This document shows positions 52,443-61,802 of a DNA stretch of 64,000 bases, piece after piece (the stretch's first letter is position 1; every line of letters starts with the position of its first letter). The notes under the pieces were generated by a model. The model was given only the letters and a program-made list of their open reading frames with translations, made no database searches and had not been told where the DNA came from. The position numbers and the translations under genes are program-made. This DNA is from Woeseiaceae bacterium (GTDB lineage: Bacteria > Pseudomonadota > Gammaproteobacteria > Steroidobacterales > Woeseiaceae), in the NCBI GenBank assembly GCA_021773035.1, contig JAJFKU010000052.1, positions 134,040-198,039 on the forward strand, in the 5' to 3' direction.

Positions 52443-52453
52443 GAGGACAGACT

Positions 52454-53059
52454 GTGATCAATGTCATGACACGCAGACAACGAATCATCCGCGAGACCCT
52501 GGTTCTTGGCTTACTCGTTGTGGGCATCTTCGCTGCCCGATCAACGCTTGCCGATCACTATCACGTGCCTTCCGGGTCGATGGAATACACGCTGCTTGCC
52601 GGTGACCGTGTAGTCGTGGATAAGCGCGCCTACGGTTTGCGTATCCCGTTTACGAACATCGACCTGTTTGACGGCGACGAAGTCAGTCGCGGTGACGTCG
52701 TTATTTTCGATTCGCCACGGGACGGTAAGCGCCTGATCAAACGAATTGTCGCGGTCGGCGGCGATCACGTCCTTATTCGCGATGGCCATCTCGCCATCAA
52801 CGGGCAGTGGCTTGCGACGACGGCGGAGGGTGCGGTCGAACTGATCGGCGGCAAGGCCGTGCAGCTTAATCTGGCGGATGGCGGCGGTCCGCCACTACAG
52901 GGCACCGTGGCGCCTGGCATGGTTCTGGCGGTTGGCGACCATCGCGGCAACTCGACTGACGGGCGGATTTTCGGAGCCGTTGCAGAAGATGAAATCTACG
53001 GGCGCGCGTTAGCGGTCTATTATCGGCGTGGCGCCGGTTTTGGCTGGCGCGAGCTATAG
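52454..53059 (+). CDS. lepB: signal peptidase I
   Basis: LepB cleaves signal peptides from exported proteins at the periplasmic face. The product is 201 residues from GTG 52454, with ATG 52466 as alternative. One membrane helix (LVLGLLVVGIFAARSTLA) leads to the catalytic Ser in HVPSGSMEYTLLAGDRVVVD. The general-base Lys is in KRLIKRIVAVGGDHV, and the last conserved box is AVGDHRGNSTDGRIFGAV. It is much shorter than E. coli LepB (324 residues) and has one helix, so it may be a second, accessory signal peptidase. The usual lepA, rnc and era neighbours are absent. Confidence 0.9.
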   Translation: MINVMTRRQRIIRETLVLGLLVVGIFAARSTLADHYHVPSGSMEYTLLAGDRVVVDKRAYGLRIPFTNIDLFDGDEVSRGDVVIFDSPRDGKRLIKRIVAVGGDHVLIRDGHLAINGQWLATTAEGAVELIGGKAVQLNLADGGGPPLQGTVAPGMVLAVGDHRGNSTDGRIFGAVAEDEIYGRALAVYYRRGAGFGWREL

Positions 53060-53074
53060 CCCGGGAACACCGTT

Positions 53075-53452
<378 letters not shown>

Positions 53453-53509
53453 CTAGCAATAGCTTTGCGGTATGTGTACAACTATGCAGCACTGAATTTG
53501 GATGGCACC

Positions 53510-54538
53510 ATGAGCGCACACTCCGGAATTCTCAAAGATCGGGCGGGCTGGTTGTACTACGGTGCGGCCGTGACGTACGCGGTCGGTGGCTATGCGGCAG
53601 GTATTGCCGGGCTTTTCCACGGCTACTGGCTGGTCAATGCCGCAGCAACTCTGCTACTTGCACACGCAATGACGATCTCGGCGTACATGATTCACGAGTG
53701 TGCACACAACCTGGTTTTTCAGAGCATCCGTGGCAACGCGAGGCTCGGTCGCGTCATGAGCTGGCTCTGCGGCGCGGCGTATGGCACTTACGAAGACATG
53801 CGCTACAAGCATTTCCGGCACCACGTCGACAACGACGATGTCGTCTGGTTCGCGTACGACGATTTTTTTGCACGTCATCCGCTGCTGACAAGGCTCATAC
53901 GCGTTCTCGAATGGCTCTACATCCCGGCCCACGACTTGCTCATGCATTTCGTCATGGTCTTCACATCGTTCATTATTCCCGAGCGCCGTAACCAGCGGCT
54001 GCGGAATGTAGCCGTTATCCTGATTCGCAGTGGGCTGTTTATCGCGGCGCTCGTTTTCGCGCCCAAAGTCGCCTTACTCTACGCGCTGGCTTATCTGCTC
54101 ATGATGCATATTCTGCGATTCATGGACAGCGTTCAGCACGATTATCCCTACAGCACAACGCTCTTCGAGACTTCGCGGGCTCCGCATAAAGGCGATCGTG
54201 AGTGGGAGCAGGAACATACCTTCAGCAATACGCTGTCGCTGCGATTTCCGAAGTTGAACTGGTTGACGCTGAATTTCGGCTATCACAACGCCCATCATGC
54301 CGACATGAATTTACCGTTTTTTCGATTACCGGCACTGCATGCCGAACTCAGCCGTAACGAGCCTGCTTTTGTCATACCGCTCAAGGCACAGGTTAGCCTG
54401 TATCACCGGAACCGTGTTTCGAGAATCTACAATCCGCAGCCCGAGAATTACCCCAAAGGCAAAGAGTACCTGCGTGTTGCGCAGTCCGGTGCCGGACCGA
54501 TCGGCGGCAATGCTGCATCGTTCCTGACCTCATTCTAG
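53510..54538 (+). CDS. membrane fatty acid desaturase family protein
   Basis: The product is 342 residues from ATG 53510 (MSAHSGILKDRAGW); an in-frame ATG 93 bases upstream lies in the divergent promoter region. Three histidine boxes bind the di-iron centre: HECAHN, HFRHHVDND and HNAHHADMN. About four helices lie between them. It introduces a double bond or hydroxyl group into an acyl chain or a terpenoid; the specificity is not visible. The Pro-Lys-Gly tail is charged. Confidence 0.88.
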   Translation: MSAHSGILKDRAGWLYYGAAVTYAVGGYAAGIAGLFHGYWLVNAAATLLLAHAMTISAYMIHECAHNLVFQSIRGNARLGRVMSWLCGAAYGTYEDMRYKHFRHHVDNDDVVWFAYDDFFARHPLLTRLIRVLEWLYIPAHDLLMHFVMVFTSFIIPERRNQRLRNVAVILIRSGLFIAALVFAPKVALLYALAYLLMMHILRFMDSVQHDYPYSTTLFETSRAPHKGDREWEQEHTFSNTLSLRFPKLNWLTLNFGYHNAHHADMNLPFFRLPALHAELSRNEPAFVIPLKAQVSLYHRNRVSRIYNPQPENYPKGKEYLRVAQSGAGPIGGNAASFLTSF

Positions 54539-54550
54539 GGAGATACCACG

Positions 54551-54922
54551 ATGTCAGACAACATCGGAAAAATAGGTTGGATCGACATGACGGTCGATGA
54601 TGCACCGGGTTTGCGTGATTTTTACGCGAAAGTCGTCGGCTGGAAGGTTGAGGACACGAGCATGGGGGACTATTCGGACTACACGATGATGTCGCCGGAT
54701 GATGGCGAGGCAGTTTCCGGCATCTGTCACGCGCGCGGCAACAACGCGGACCTGCCGGGCGGTTGGCTGGTCTACATCGTGGTTGCCGACGTCGACGCGA
54801 GCACGGCGGCTTGTGCTGCCAATGGCGGTAAGCTGATTATTGAACCCCGAGGTCTGGCCGGTGGCCGTTTTTGTGTCATCGAAGATCCCGGCGGCGCGAC
54901 AGCGGCGCTGTATCAACCCTGA
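54551..54922 (+). CDS. VOC superfamily (glyoxalase/bleomycin-resistance-like) protein
   Basis: The product is 123 residues from ATG 54551. The two beta-alpha-beta-beta-beta halves are visible: IGWIDMTVDDAPGLRDFYAK and VYIVVADVDASTAACAANGG, with the ending GGRFCVIEDPGGATAALYQP. It is soluble and may bind a small molecule or metal; no specific function can be named. Six bases separate it from the LuxR gene. Confidence 0.88.
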   Translation: MSDNIGKIGWIDMTVDDAPGLRDFYAKVVGWKVEDTSMGDYSDYTMMSPDDGEAVSGICHARGNNADLPGGWLVYIVVADVDASTAACAANGGKLIIEPRGLAGGRFCVIEDPGGATAALYQP

Positions 54923-54928
54923 TACGGC

Positions 54929-55726
54929 ATGCAATCGGTATTCGACAATCCCGCGTGGCATGCGGAAGTTGCGGCGCTGGTTGCTGCGGTCGATGCAGAG
55001 AGTGTTGCCGAACGTCTGATTTCGTTTATCTGTGCGACCGTATCGAATAACGGTACCAGCCTGCTCGCCTTTCACAAAGACGCGTCGCCGGAGGTTCTGC
55101 ACCATTCCCTGGCTCCCCGCCGTGCCAGGCATTACCTGGATCGATATCTGGCAGGCCCCTATTTGCTGGACCCGCTGTATCAGCTGGCTCTGCGGCCCAA
55201 GAAACCGACGATGTGCCGTTTTCGGGATACCCAGCCGGACCGTTTTCATTCCAGTGAGTACTATCGCCAATATGTTGAGCGGACGCATCTCGTCGATGAA
55301 ATGGATTTCCTGCTCGCTGCCTCTGCGAACAGTGCCCTGGTCATCGTCTGCGGCCGAACAGAGAAGCGCTTTACGCGTATCGAACTCAATCGCCTGCGCC
55401 GCATCGAGCCGATCGTCAGATCCGCGATGCAGAGAATATGGGATGGCCGCAAGAGCATAGCGTCGCTGGCGAACGACGACCGGACTATGCACCGGCACCT
55501 GACCGCCTGCTTCGAGAACTTCGGCGAAGGAATTCTGACGCAGCGTGAGCGGGAAATCACTCAACTGTTACTACGCGGTCACTCTTCCAAGTCGATTGCG
55601 AGGGAACTTGGTATCGCTCCGGGAACCGTTATGGTTCACAAGCGCAACTTGTTCGGAAAACTCGAAATAACGTCGCAATACGAGCTGTTTTCGAGTTTTA
55701 TCGATACTTTGTCAAATAGCCGTTAG
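54929..55726 (+). CDS. LuxR-family transcriptional regulator
   Basis: The product is 265 residues from ATG 54929. The C-terminal 60 residues are a LuxR/NarL helix-turn-helix (ILTQREREITQLLLRGHSSK, then SIARELGIAPGTVMVHKRNL). The N-terminal 190 residues do not show the autoinducer-binding Trp/Tyr/Asp set or a receiver Asp that I can recognise, so the input signal is unknown. The region includes a PAS/GAF-like alternation of strands. It is followed by acyl-CoA catabolism genes 85 bases later and may regulate them; this is inference. Confidence 0.87.
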   Translation: MQSVFDNPAWHAEVAALVAAVDAESVAERLISFICATVSNNGTSLLAFHKDASPEVLHHSLAPRRARHYLDRYLAGPYLLDPLYQLALRPKKPTMCRFRDTQPDRFHSSEYYRQYVERTHLVDEMDFLLAASANSALVIVCGRTEKRFTRIELNRLRRIEPIVRSAMQRIWDGRKSIASLANDDRTMHRHLTACFENFGEGILTQREREITQLLLRGHSSKSIARELGIAPGTVMVHKRNLFGKLEITSQYELFSSFIDTLSNSR

Positions 55727-55811
55727 TGCAAGCTACCACTGCGCCGGTATATAGGTGCAGCAGGCGTTGAAGGGATAATTGTCATTGTTCTTTCAGCGGG
55801 TACAACTGCAG

Positions 55812-56969
55812 ATGTTTGAGTTCGACTTTGGTCACGGCGATGACCTTGACTTGTTGCGAGACACAGTTCGCGGCTTCGCCACAGATCATATCGCACCGCG
55901 TGCGGCCGCTATCGACGAAAACAATGAGTTTCCAGTGGACCTGTGGCCGCAGCTCGGCGATCTGGGTTTGTTGGGTATCACCGTCGAAGAGCAATACGGT
56001 GGTTCGGAACTCGGCTATCTGGCGCACGTTCTCGCGATGGAGGAGATCAGCCGGGCATCCGCATCCGTTGGCCTGTCGTATGGCGCGCACTCCAATCTTT
56101 GCGTGAACCAGTTACACCGCTGGGGCGATGAACGGCAAAAGCAACAGTATCTGCCGAAGCTGGTATCCGGTGAGTTTCTCGGTGCGCTCGCTATGAGCGA
56201 GCCCGGCGCCGGCTCCGACGTGATGGGGATGCGTACGACGGCGGTACTCGATGGTGACGACTATGTGTTGAACGGTTCCAAAATGTGGATCACCAACGCG
56301 CCCGGTGCAGACGTCATGATCCTTTACGCGAAGACTGACCCGGAAGCGGCTTCGGGCGGTGTCAGCGCTTTCCTCATCGAACGCGGTACGCCAGGGTTGT
56401 CGACACCGCAGAAACTGGACAAACTCGGTATGCGCGGCTCGGATACCAGCGAAGTTCTGCTGCAGGACTGCCGCGTTCCTCGCGACAACCTGCTGGCGGA
56501 GGAAGGCAAGGGCGCTGCAATCCTGATGAGTGGACTCGACTACGAACGGGTCGTGCTGGCTGGCGGTTCCCTGGGTATTATGGCGGCCTGTATGGACCTG
56601 GTTATGCCCTATGTCCATGATCGCAAGCAGTTTGGACAGCCGATTGGCGAGTTCCAGCTCATGCAGGGCAAGATTGCAGATATGTACACCGCACTCAACT
56701 CATGTCGCGCCTACGTTTATTCGGTTGCAAGAGCCTGTGATCGCTCGCAGACTACCCGCTTCGACGCTGCAGGATGTATTCTGGTCGCTGCGGAAAAGGC
56801 AACGTGGATGGCTGGTGAGGCGATTCAGACCTTGGGCGGCAACGGCTATATCAACGAATTCCCCGCGGGCCGATTGTGGCGCGATGCCAAGCTTTATGAG
56901 ATTGGCGCCGGCACCAGCGAAATTCGCCGCATGCTGATCGGTCGCGAGTTGTTCAACGCCACCAAATAG
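55812..56969 (+). CDS. liuA: isovaleryl-CoA dehydrogenase
   Basis: The product is 385 residues from ATG 55812 ([20 protein letters not shown]); an ATG at 55779 adds 11 residues. This FAD enzyme oxidises isovaleryl-CoA to 3-methylcrotonyl-CoA in leucine breakdown. Acyl-CoA dehydrogenase motifs are [36 protein letters not shown] and the C-terminal [20 protein letters not shown]. The isovaleryl-type catalytic Glu lies in [20 protein letters not shown], rather than the later Glu used by other acyl-CoA dehydrogenases. The carboxylase gene seven bases downstream supports the assignment. Confidence 0.92.
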   Translation: MFEFDFGHGDDLDLLRDTVRGFATDHIAPRAAAIDENNEFPVDLWPQLGDLGLLGITVEEQYGGSELGYLAHVLAMEEISRASASVGLSYGAHSNLCVNQLHRWGDERQKQQYLPKLVSGEFLGALAMSEPGAGSDVMGMRTTAVLDGDDYVLNGSKMWITNAPGADVMILYAKTDPEAASGGVSAFLIERGTPGLSTPQKLDKLGMRGSDTSEVLLQDCRVPRDNLLAEEGKGAAILMSGLDYERVVLAGGSLGIMAACMDLVMPYVHDRKQFGQPIGEFQLMQGKIADMYTALNSCRAYVYSVARACDRSQTTRFDAAGCILVAAEKATWMAGEAIQTLGGNGYINEFPAGRLWRDAKLYEIGAGTSEIRRMLIGRELFNATK

Positions 56970-56976
56970 GACTGAT

Positions 56977-58587
56977 GTGCCCAGAATTACGACCAGGATA
57001 GATCGTTCGTCGGACGACTTCGAAAAAAATACGACCGCGCACAAGGCGTTGGTCGAAGAGCTGACGGAAGTTAACGACTATGTGATGCAGGGAGGTCCTG
57101 AGCGCTCACGGGATAAGCATCTCTCGCGTGGCAAGCTGCTGGCGCGCGAGCGCATTGAAACCTTGCTCGACGAAGGTGCTGATTTTCTTGAGATTGGCCG
57201 GCAGGCGGCGTGGCGAGTGTACAGCGACGATGTTCCGAGTGCGGGCATTGTCACCGGTATTGGTCGAATTCACGGTATCGAGTGCATGATCGTCGCTAAC
57301 GATGCGACCGTGAAGGGCGGGACCTATTATCCGCTGACTGTAAAAAAACATCTTCGTGCACAGGAGGTTGCCGCGGACAACCGCCTGCCCTGCATTTACC
57401 TCGTCGATTCCGGCGGCGCGTTTTTGCCGCGGCAGGACGAAGTATTCCCGGATCGCGATCACTTCGGGCGAATTTTCTTTAATCAGGCACAATTGTCGGC
57501 CGCCGGAATTCCACAGATTGCAGTTGTCATGGGTTCCTGTACGGCTGGCGGCGCTTACGTGCCGGCGATGTGCGATGAGTCGATCATCGTGCGCAACCAG
57601 GGCACGATATTTCTGGGTGGCCCGCCACTGGTTAAGGCGGCGACGGGAGAGGAAGTCGATGCCGAGACCCTGGGTGGCGGGAGTGTGCACTCACGCATCT
57701 CGGGCGTCACCGACCACCTCGCCGACGATGACGCTCACGCGCTGAGTATCGCGAGAGATATCGTCGACAACCTCAACCAGACTCGGGGTTCCAGGGCGGC
57801 AAGGCGAGCGTCACGGGAGCCGGCTTACCCGGCGGACGACATTTACGGTATCGTCTCGCGTGAGTACCGATTCCCCTATGACGTGCGCGAGGTCATCGCC
57901 CGCATTGTCGACGCGTCGGAGTTTCAGGAGTTCAAGAAACTGTACGGCGCGACGCTGGTATGCGGATTCGCTCATATCGACGGTTACCCGGTCGGTATTG
58001 TCGCCAATAACGGCATCCTGTTTCCGGAGTCGGCGCAAAAAGGTGCGCACTTCGTGCAGCTGTGCAACCGTCGCCGGATTCCGTTGGTTTTCCTGCAGAA
58101 CATCACCGGGTTTATGGTTGGCAAGCGTGTCGAGCATGCGGGAATCGCGAAGGACGGTGCGAAGATGGTGAACGCGGTCGCGACGGCGAGCGTGCCGAAG
58201 TTTACTGTCGTTATCGGCGGTTCCTTCGGTGCCGGCAATTACGCGATGTGCGGGCGGGCGTATAGCCCTAACCTGATGTGGATGTGGACGAACGCCCGCA
58301 TCTCCGTCATGGGCGGGGAGCAGGCTGCACTGGTTTTGTCGTCGGTCAAGGCCGATGGTCTCAAAGCACGCGGAGAGGACTGGCCGGAGAAGGAAAAGGC
58401 GGACTACGAAGACCGGATACGGCAGCAATACGAGAATCAGGGTAGCCCGTATTACGCGAGCGCACGGCTTTGGGACGACGGTGTCATAGACCCGGTGGAT
58501 ACCCGGCGTGTACTTGCCCACGGACTATCAGCGGCAGCAGGGCAATCCCCGGGCGAAGAGGCGCCATACGGCATATTTCGGATGTAA
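56977..58587 (+). CDS. liuB: methylcrotonyl-CoA carboxylase, carboxyltransferase (beta) subunit
   Basis: The product is 536 residues from GTG 56977. It moves CO2 from biotin to 3-methylcrotonyl-CoA, giving 3-methylglutaconyl-CoA. Signatures are [60 protein letters not shown] and [20 protein letters not shown]. The biotin-carrying alpha subunit (liuD) and the lyase (liuE) are not in the window; they must lie beyond the genes here or elsewhere. The layout liuA-liuB-hydratases is a common liu variant. Confidence 0.95.
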   Translation: MPRITTRIDRSSDDFEKNTTAHKALVEELTEVNDYVMQGGPERSRDKHLSRGKLLARERIETLLDEGADFLEIGRQAAWRVYSDDVPSAGIVTGIGRIHGIECMIVANDATVKGGTYYPLTVKKHLRAQEVAADNRLPCIYLVDSGGAFLPRQDEVFPDRDHFGRIFFNQAQLSAAGIPQIAVVMGSCTAGGAYVPAMCDESIIVRNQGTIFLGGPPLVKAATGEEVDAETLGGGSVHSRISGVTDHLADDDAHALSIARDIVDNLNQTRGSRAARRASREPAYPADDIYGIVSREYRFPYDVREVIARIVDASEFQEFKKLYGATLVCGFAHIDGYPVGIVANNGILFPESAQKGAHFVQLCNRRRIPLVFLQNITGFMVGKRVEHAGIAKDGAKMVNAVATASVPKFTVVIGGSFGAGNYAMCGRAYSPNLMWMWTNARISVMGGEQAALVLSSVKADGLKARGEDWPEKEKADYEDRIRQQYENQGSPYYASARLWDDGVIDPVDTRRVLAHGLSAAAGQSPGEEAPYGIFRM

Positions 58588-58626
58588 GTCCATGTACAAT
58601 CACGGCATTCGATAAATGGATGCACT

Positions 58627-59484
58627 ATGCCGCTAGATTACGATCAGCTCATGGCGACCGAGGTCGTCGACCTGCCGCTCAGTTACGATGACTCCGAAGC
58701 TATTCTCTATGCCTTAAGCATCGGGATGGGTCGCAATCCTCTCGATCAACAGGAGCTGCCGTACGTTTTCGAACAGGGCCCGGCGTTCAAGACGGTGCCA
58801 ACACTGGCGACGGTACTGGTTCCCGATATGTTTCCACCGGGGCTGGGCTGGGATTTCAGCCAGGTTCTGCATTCCGAGCAGCGCATGCAGCTCTACCGCC
58901 CGTTGCCTGCCCGCGCCGATCTTCTGATCAATAAACGCGTTTCCGATGTGTTCGACTGGGGACCGCGCAAGGGTGCGTTGTTCCTGTTTGAGGCGGAGGG
59001 ACGGCTGGCCAGCGATGATACCGTGCTGTTTACCCTGGGATGCACGGTCATGGCGCGTGGTGACGGTGGCTTTGGCGGCCCGACCGGCAAAGGGCCACAG
59101 CCGCACCGGGCGCCGAGACGGGACCCGGATCTGAGCTGCGATATCGAAACGCGCGAGGATCAGGCGCTGTTGTTTCGCCTGACGGGCGATCGCAACCCGC
59201 TGCACGCAGATCCGGCCGAAGCGGCCAGCGCCGGATTCGATGTCCCGATTTTGCATGGCATGTGCAGCTACGGCATCGCTTGTCGAGCCATTCTGAAAAC
59301 CATCTGCGACTACGATTACACGCTGATCGAAAGCCTCGACGCGCGGTTTACATCGCCGGTTTTGCCCGGCGATACCATCACGACGGATATGTGGCAGGAC
59401 GGTAATATCGTGTCTTTTCGCTGCACCGTTAGAGATCGCGATGTGATTGTGTTGCGCAACGGCAAGTGCGCGCTGGCGACCTGA
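58627..59484 (+). CDS. MaoC-type hydratase (enoyl-CoA hydratase 2-like)
   Basis: The product is 285 residues from ATG 58627. It has two hot-dog halves, as in eukaryotic MFE-2 hydratase. The C-terminal half carries the catalytic Asp-His motif (TGDRNPLHADPAEAASAG, then FDVPILHGMCSYG), and the N-terminal half (LSYDDSEAILYALSIGMG) lacks it. This family adds water to trans-2-enoyl-CoA with R stereochemistry. In this cluster the substrate might be a branched enoyl-CoA. A short gap (39 bases) separates it from liuB. Confidence 0.88.
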   Translation: MPLDYDQLMATEVVDLPLSYDDSEAILYALSIGMGRNPLDQQELPYVFEQGPAFKTVPTLATVLVPDMFPPGLGWDFSQVLHSEQRMQLYRPLPARADLLINKRVSDVFDWGPRKGALFLFEAEGRLASDDTVLFTLGCTVMARGDGGFGGPTGKGPQPHRAPRRDPDLSCDIETREDQALLFRLTGDRNPLHADPAEAASAGFDVPILHGMCSYGIACRAILKTICDYDYTLIESLDARFTSPVLPGDTITTDMWQDGNIVSFRCTVRDRDVIVLRNGKCALAT

Positions 59485-59504
59485 GTCACGGAGAGGAACC
59501 CGCT

Positions 59505-60296
59505 TTGAACGAACGAGTCGCCATTTCCATCGATTCCCACGTTGCCGAAGTGACTTTGAATCGTGCCGATAAACTCAATGCACTGGATATCCGGATGTTC
59601 GAGGCGCTCGGCGCTGCGGCGGATCGAATCGCTGCGGATCGTTCGCTACGGGCGGTTGTTCTTAGCGGTGCCGGCGGCAATTTTTGTGCCGGAATCGACC
59701 TGAGCGTTCTCGCCAACTCCGAACTGGATTTCGATGCGGTGCTGGTGACGGCACTCGAACCATCTGCAGCCAACCTTTTTCAGCGTGCCGCCTACGCCTG
59801 GCGCGAATTGCCGGTGCCGGTGATCTGCGCGATTGAAGGTGTTGCGTTTGGTGGCGGGCTGCAGGTAGCGCTGGGAGCCGATATTCGTTACGCGGCAGTC
59901 GGCGCGGAGTTTTCCATTATGGAGGCGAAGTGGGGGATCATTCCCGACATGGGTCTCAGCACGACCCTGCGGCACCTGGTGGCGCCCGATCGTGTCAAGG
60001 AACTGTCGTGGTCGGCACGTGTATTCGGTAGCGAAGAAGCCCAGCGGCTTGGCCTGATAACGTCGATTGCGAAGGACCCGTTGCATATGAGCCGTACTCT
60101 GGCCGCAGAATGCGCGGCGCGATCACCGCAGGCCGTTCGCGGCATCAAGTCGCTGGTGAATCAGGCTTGGCAACTCTCCGAGAAGGAATCTCTGGCGCTG
60201 GAGGCACGTTTGCAACGCGACATAATCGGCGGGGAAAATCAGATAGAGGCGGTCGAGGCGAATCTGGGCCGGCGGCAACCGCAGTTCAAAGATTGA
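59505..60296 (+). CDS. crotonase-fold enoyl-CoA hydratase/isomerase
   Basis: The product is 263 residues from TTG 59505, eight bases after a strong GGAGAGG; the upstream in-frame frame only reads through the previous gene's end. The oxyanion-hole segments are clear (GAGGNFCAGIDLSVLA and AIEGVAFGGGLQVALGADIR). The crotonase catalytic Glu144 position (GGGCE in crotonase) is Gln here (GGGLQ), while Glu164 is kept (SIMEAKW). An Asp lies eight residues further on (GIIPDMG), matching Asp204 of dienoyl-CoA isomerase. So hydration is doubtful and isomerisation or a related reaction is more likely. It could still serve as the liuC step only if another base substitutes. Confidence 0.85.
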   Translation: MNERVAISIDSHVAEVTLNRADKLNALDIRMFEALGAAADRIAADRSLRAVVLSGAGGNFCAGIDLSVLANSELDFDAVLVTALEPSAANLFQRAAYAWRELPVPVICAIEGVAFGGGLQVALGADIRYAAVGAEFSIMEAKWGIIPDMGLSTTLRHLVAPDRVKELSWSARVFGSEEAQRLGLITSIAKDPLHMSRTLAAECAARSPQAVRGIKSLVNQAWQLSEKESLALEARLQRDIIGGENQIEAVEANLGRRQPQFKD

Positions 60297-60367
60297 GAGG
60301 AGTACCGGAACTTAATGCCGGGTCCGAGGCTCCAAATAGGCAGGAACACTCATAGGAAATAGTCGTC

Positions 60368-61084
60368 ATTAAGAGTACCCCGACTCAAACAGCTCTGTGC
60401 CTGGCATGCGTTACGGTTATGTTGCTGGTATCCGATTTTGCGCTGGCGCAGCGGTCCTCCGAGTTGTCGGACGATCTACCGGACAGCCGAACTATGGCGA
60501 TACAGCGCAAAGTAGAAGCACTGTTCGATGCCGGCCGTTTCGAGCGTGCCTTTTTCATATATCGAAACGAGCTGGCTCCCCTGGGCGACAAGTACGCGCA
60601 ATACATGGTCGGTTATATGTATCACACGGGTACCGGTGTTGAGGAGGACTACGTCGCTGCATCGGCCTGGTACCAGCTGGCCGCAGAACGGGGCACGCAG
60701 GAGTTTGTCGCCGTCCGCGATCAGTTGACGCACAATCTGACGAGTGAGCAGGTCTACCGTTCCGATCTGCTATACAACCAGTTGCGCTTTGAATACTGCG
60801 ACATGGTTGTGTTGCTGTCTTCTATCAAGCGTGACATTCAGGAGCTTGACAGAAAAACCGGTTCCCGTTTAACCGGTGGAGCCAGTCCTATCTCCGTCAT
60901 CGACGGGCGGGGAGGGACGAGGTCAGGCGCTGACTACTATAAGTCGCTGCGTGAAAGACTCGAGAAACGACTGCACCTGCTAAAAGACAGCGGAGATTTT
61001 CGGGACCTGACCGTCGATGTCGATCGGGTTGATCTGCGCGATCTCGAAGACAGGGTGGAGAATCGACTAAAATTCGGCGAGTGA
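60368..61084 (+). CDS. exported Sel1-like repeat protein with probable ATT start
   Basis: The product is about 238 residues if translation begins at ATT 60368, preceded by AGGAAA (60354-60359). I chose this because IKSTPTQTALCLACVTVMLL, then VSDFALAQ, makes a normal signal peptide. The first ATG (60419) would leave only 11 residues before the cleavage site, too short. No ATG, GTG or TTG lies between the upstream in-frame stop and that ATG. CTG codons at 60395 and 60401 are other options but give a poorer n-region. The mature protein has one Sel1-like repeat (DKYAQYMVGYMYHTGTGVEE, then YVAASAWYQLAAERG) and a helical C-terminal half. No function is known. It overlaps the convergent tetR by 18 bases. 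Confidence 0.75.
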   Translation: MKSTPTQTALCLACVTVMLLVSDFALAQRSSELSDDLPDSRTMAIQRKVEALFDAGRFERAFFIYRNELAPLGDKYAQYMVGYMYHTGTGVEEDYVAASAWYQLAAERGTQEFVAVRDQLTHNLTSEQVYRSDLLYNQLRFEYCDMVVLLSSIKRDIQELDRKTGSRLTGGASPISVIDGRGGTRSGADYYKSLRERLEKRLHLLKDSGDFRDLTVDVDRVDLRDLEDRVENRLKFGE

Positions 61085-61675
61085 GTCGCCGGCACTCAGT
61101 CCCCGGGTGAGAATTCGGGGGAAACTATCGACCAGTTTCTGCGCCATTTCCGGGTCGCCGTGATACCACTTCGGAATCCAGTTGATCGATCCCATGATCG
61201 CGTTGCCGGTCATGCGGACATCGCAGGGCACGATGCTGCCGTCCTCGATGCCGGTCTCAAGTACGGCCTCGAAGTTCTTGCTGTGTGTTCTGGACAGTGC
61301 CAGTACCTCATCGCGATGATCCGGTTTTAGCGATGGAATCTCGCTCATGATCGCAATCGGGCCACGTTCGCCGACTATCATCTCGATGTGGTAGCGAAGA
61401 TATCTCAACACTACGTCGAAGCCGTCGCTGCCGTCGGCCTGCGCCCTCAGCATGGCATCTCTGCCCAGATCGGCCGCGCGAACGTAGCAGAGGTAGACGA
61501 GTTCTTCTTTATTGCGGACGTAGTAGTAAAGCGCGGCATCCGTCAGACCGAGGACATCGGCGACATCGCGCAACGAGGTACCGCTGTATCCCTTCTGATT
61601 GAAGCACTGCGCTGCGGCCCTGAGCATGCGGCCTTTCTGCAGCTGAAATCGGGTTTCTTCGGCGTCGCTTGCCAT
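61067..61675 (-). CDS. TetR-family repressor of acyl-CoA genes
   Basis: The product is 202 residues from ATG 61675; the upstream in-frame region would be unlike the family. The N-terminal helix-turn-helix is typical (AAQCFNQKGYSGTSLRDVAD, then VLGLTDAALYYYVRNKEEL), and the C-terminal ligand domain is of the KstR2/PsfA-like type. It is divergent from the mutase gene, and a perfect palindrome lies in the gap. It most likely represses itself and the mutase in the absence of an acyl-CoA or related ligand. The 3' end overlaps the Sel1 gene. Confidence 0.88.
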   Translation of the reverse strand: MASDAEETRFQLQKGRMLRAAAQCFNQKGYSGTSLRDVADVLGLTDAALYYYVRNKEELVYLCYVRAADLGRDAMLRAQADGSDGFDVVLRYLRYHIEMIVGERGPIAIMSEIPSLKPDHRDEVLALSRTHSKNFEAVLETGIEDGSIVPCDVRMTGNAIMGSINWIPKWYHGDPEMAQKLVDSFPRILTRGLSAGDSLAEF

Positions 61676-61737
61676 GGCCTTGCTGCTCCCTTCGGGCCCG
61701 CTGTGACACGGGTACTTGAGTTCTGCGTCGATCTGCT

Positions 61738-61761
61738 TTATTTTAATCTGGATTAAAATAA
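61738..61761. promoter_or_regulatory. perfect palindromic operator between tetR and icmF
   Basis: TTATTTTAATC (61738-61748) and GATTAAAATAA (61751-61761) are exact reverse complements around a TG centre. The site lies 62 bases before the tetR start and 41 bases before the icmF start, which is ideal for a TetR-type dimer controlling both. It is strikingly AT-rich for this genome. Confidence 0.75.
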
Positions 61762-61802
61762 TTGCAACCCGCAAACTTACTGATTTCTAAGGAATTTCGG
61801 CT

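Noticed and set aside
60419-61084. ATG 60419 as the start of the Sel1-like protein
   Set aside because: It leaves only 11 residues before the apparent cleavage site, with no basic n-region, and there is no ribosome binding site at the right distance.
61676-61802. Cobalamin riboswitch before icmF
   Set aside because: The gap is only 127 bases, has no B12-box-like segment and is dominated by the palindrome; IcmF uses B12 as a cofactor but need not be under a B12 switch.
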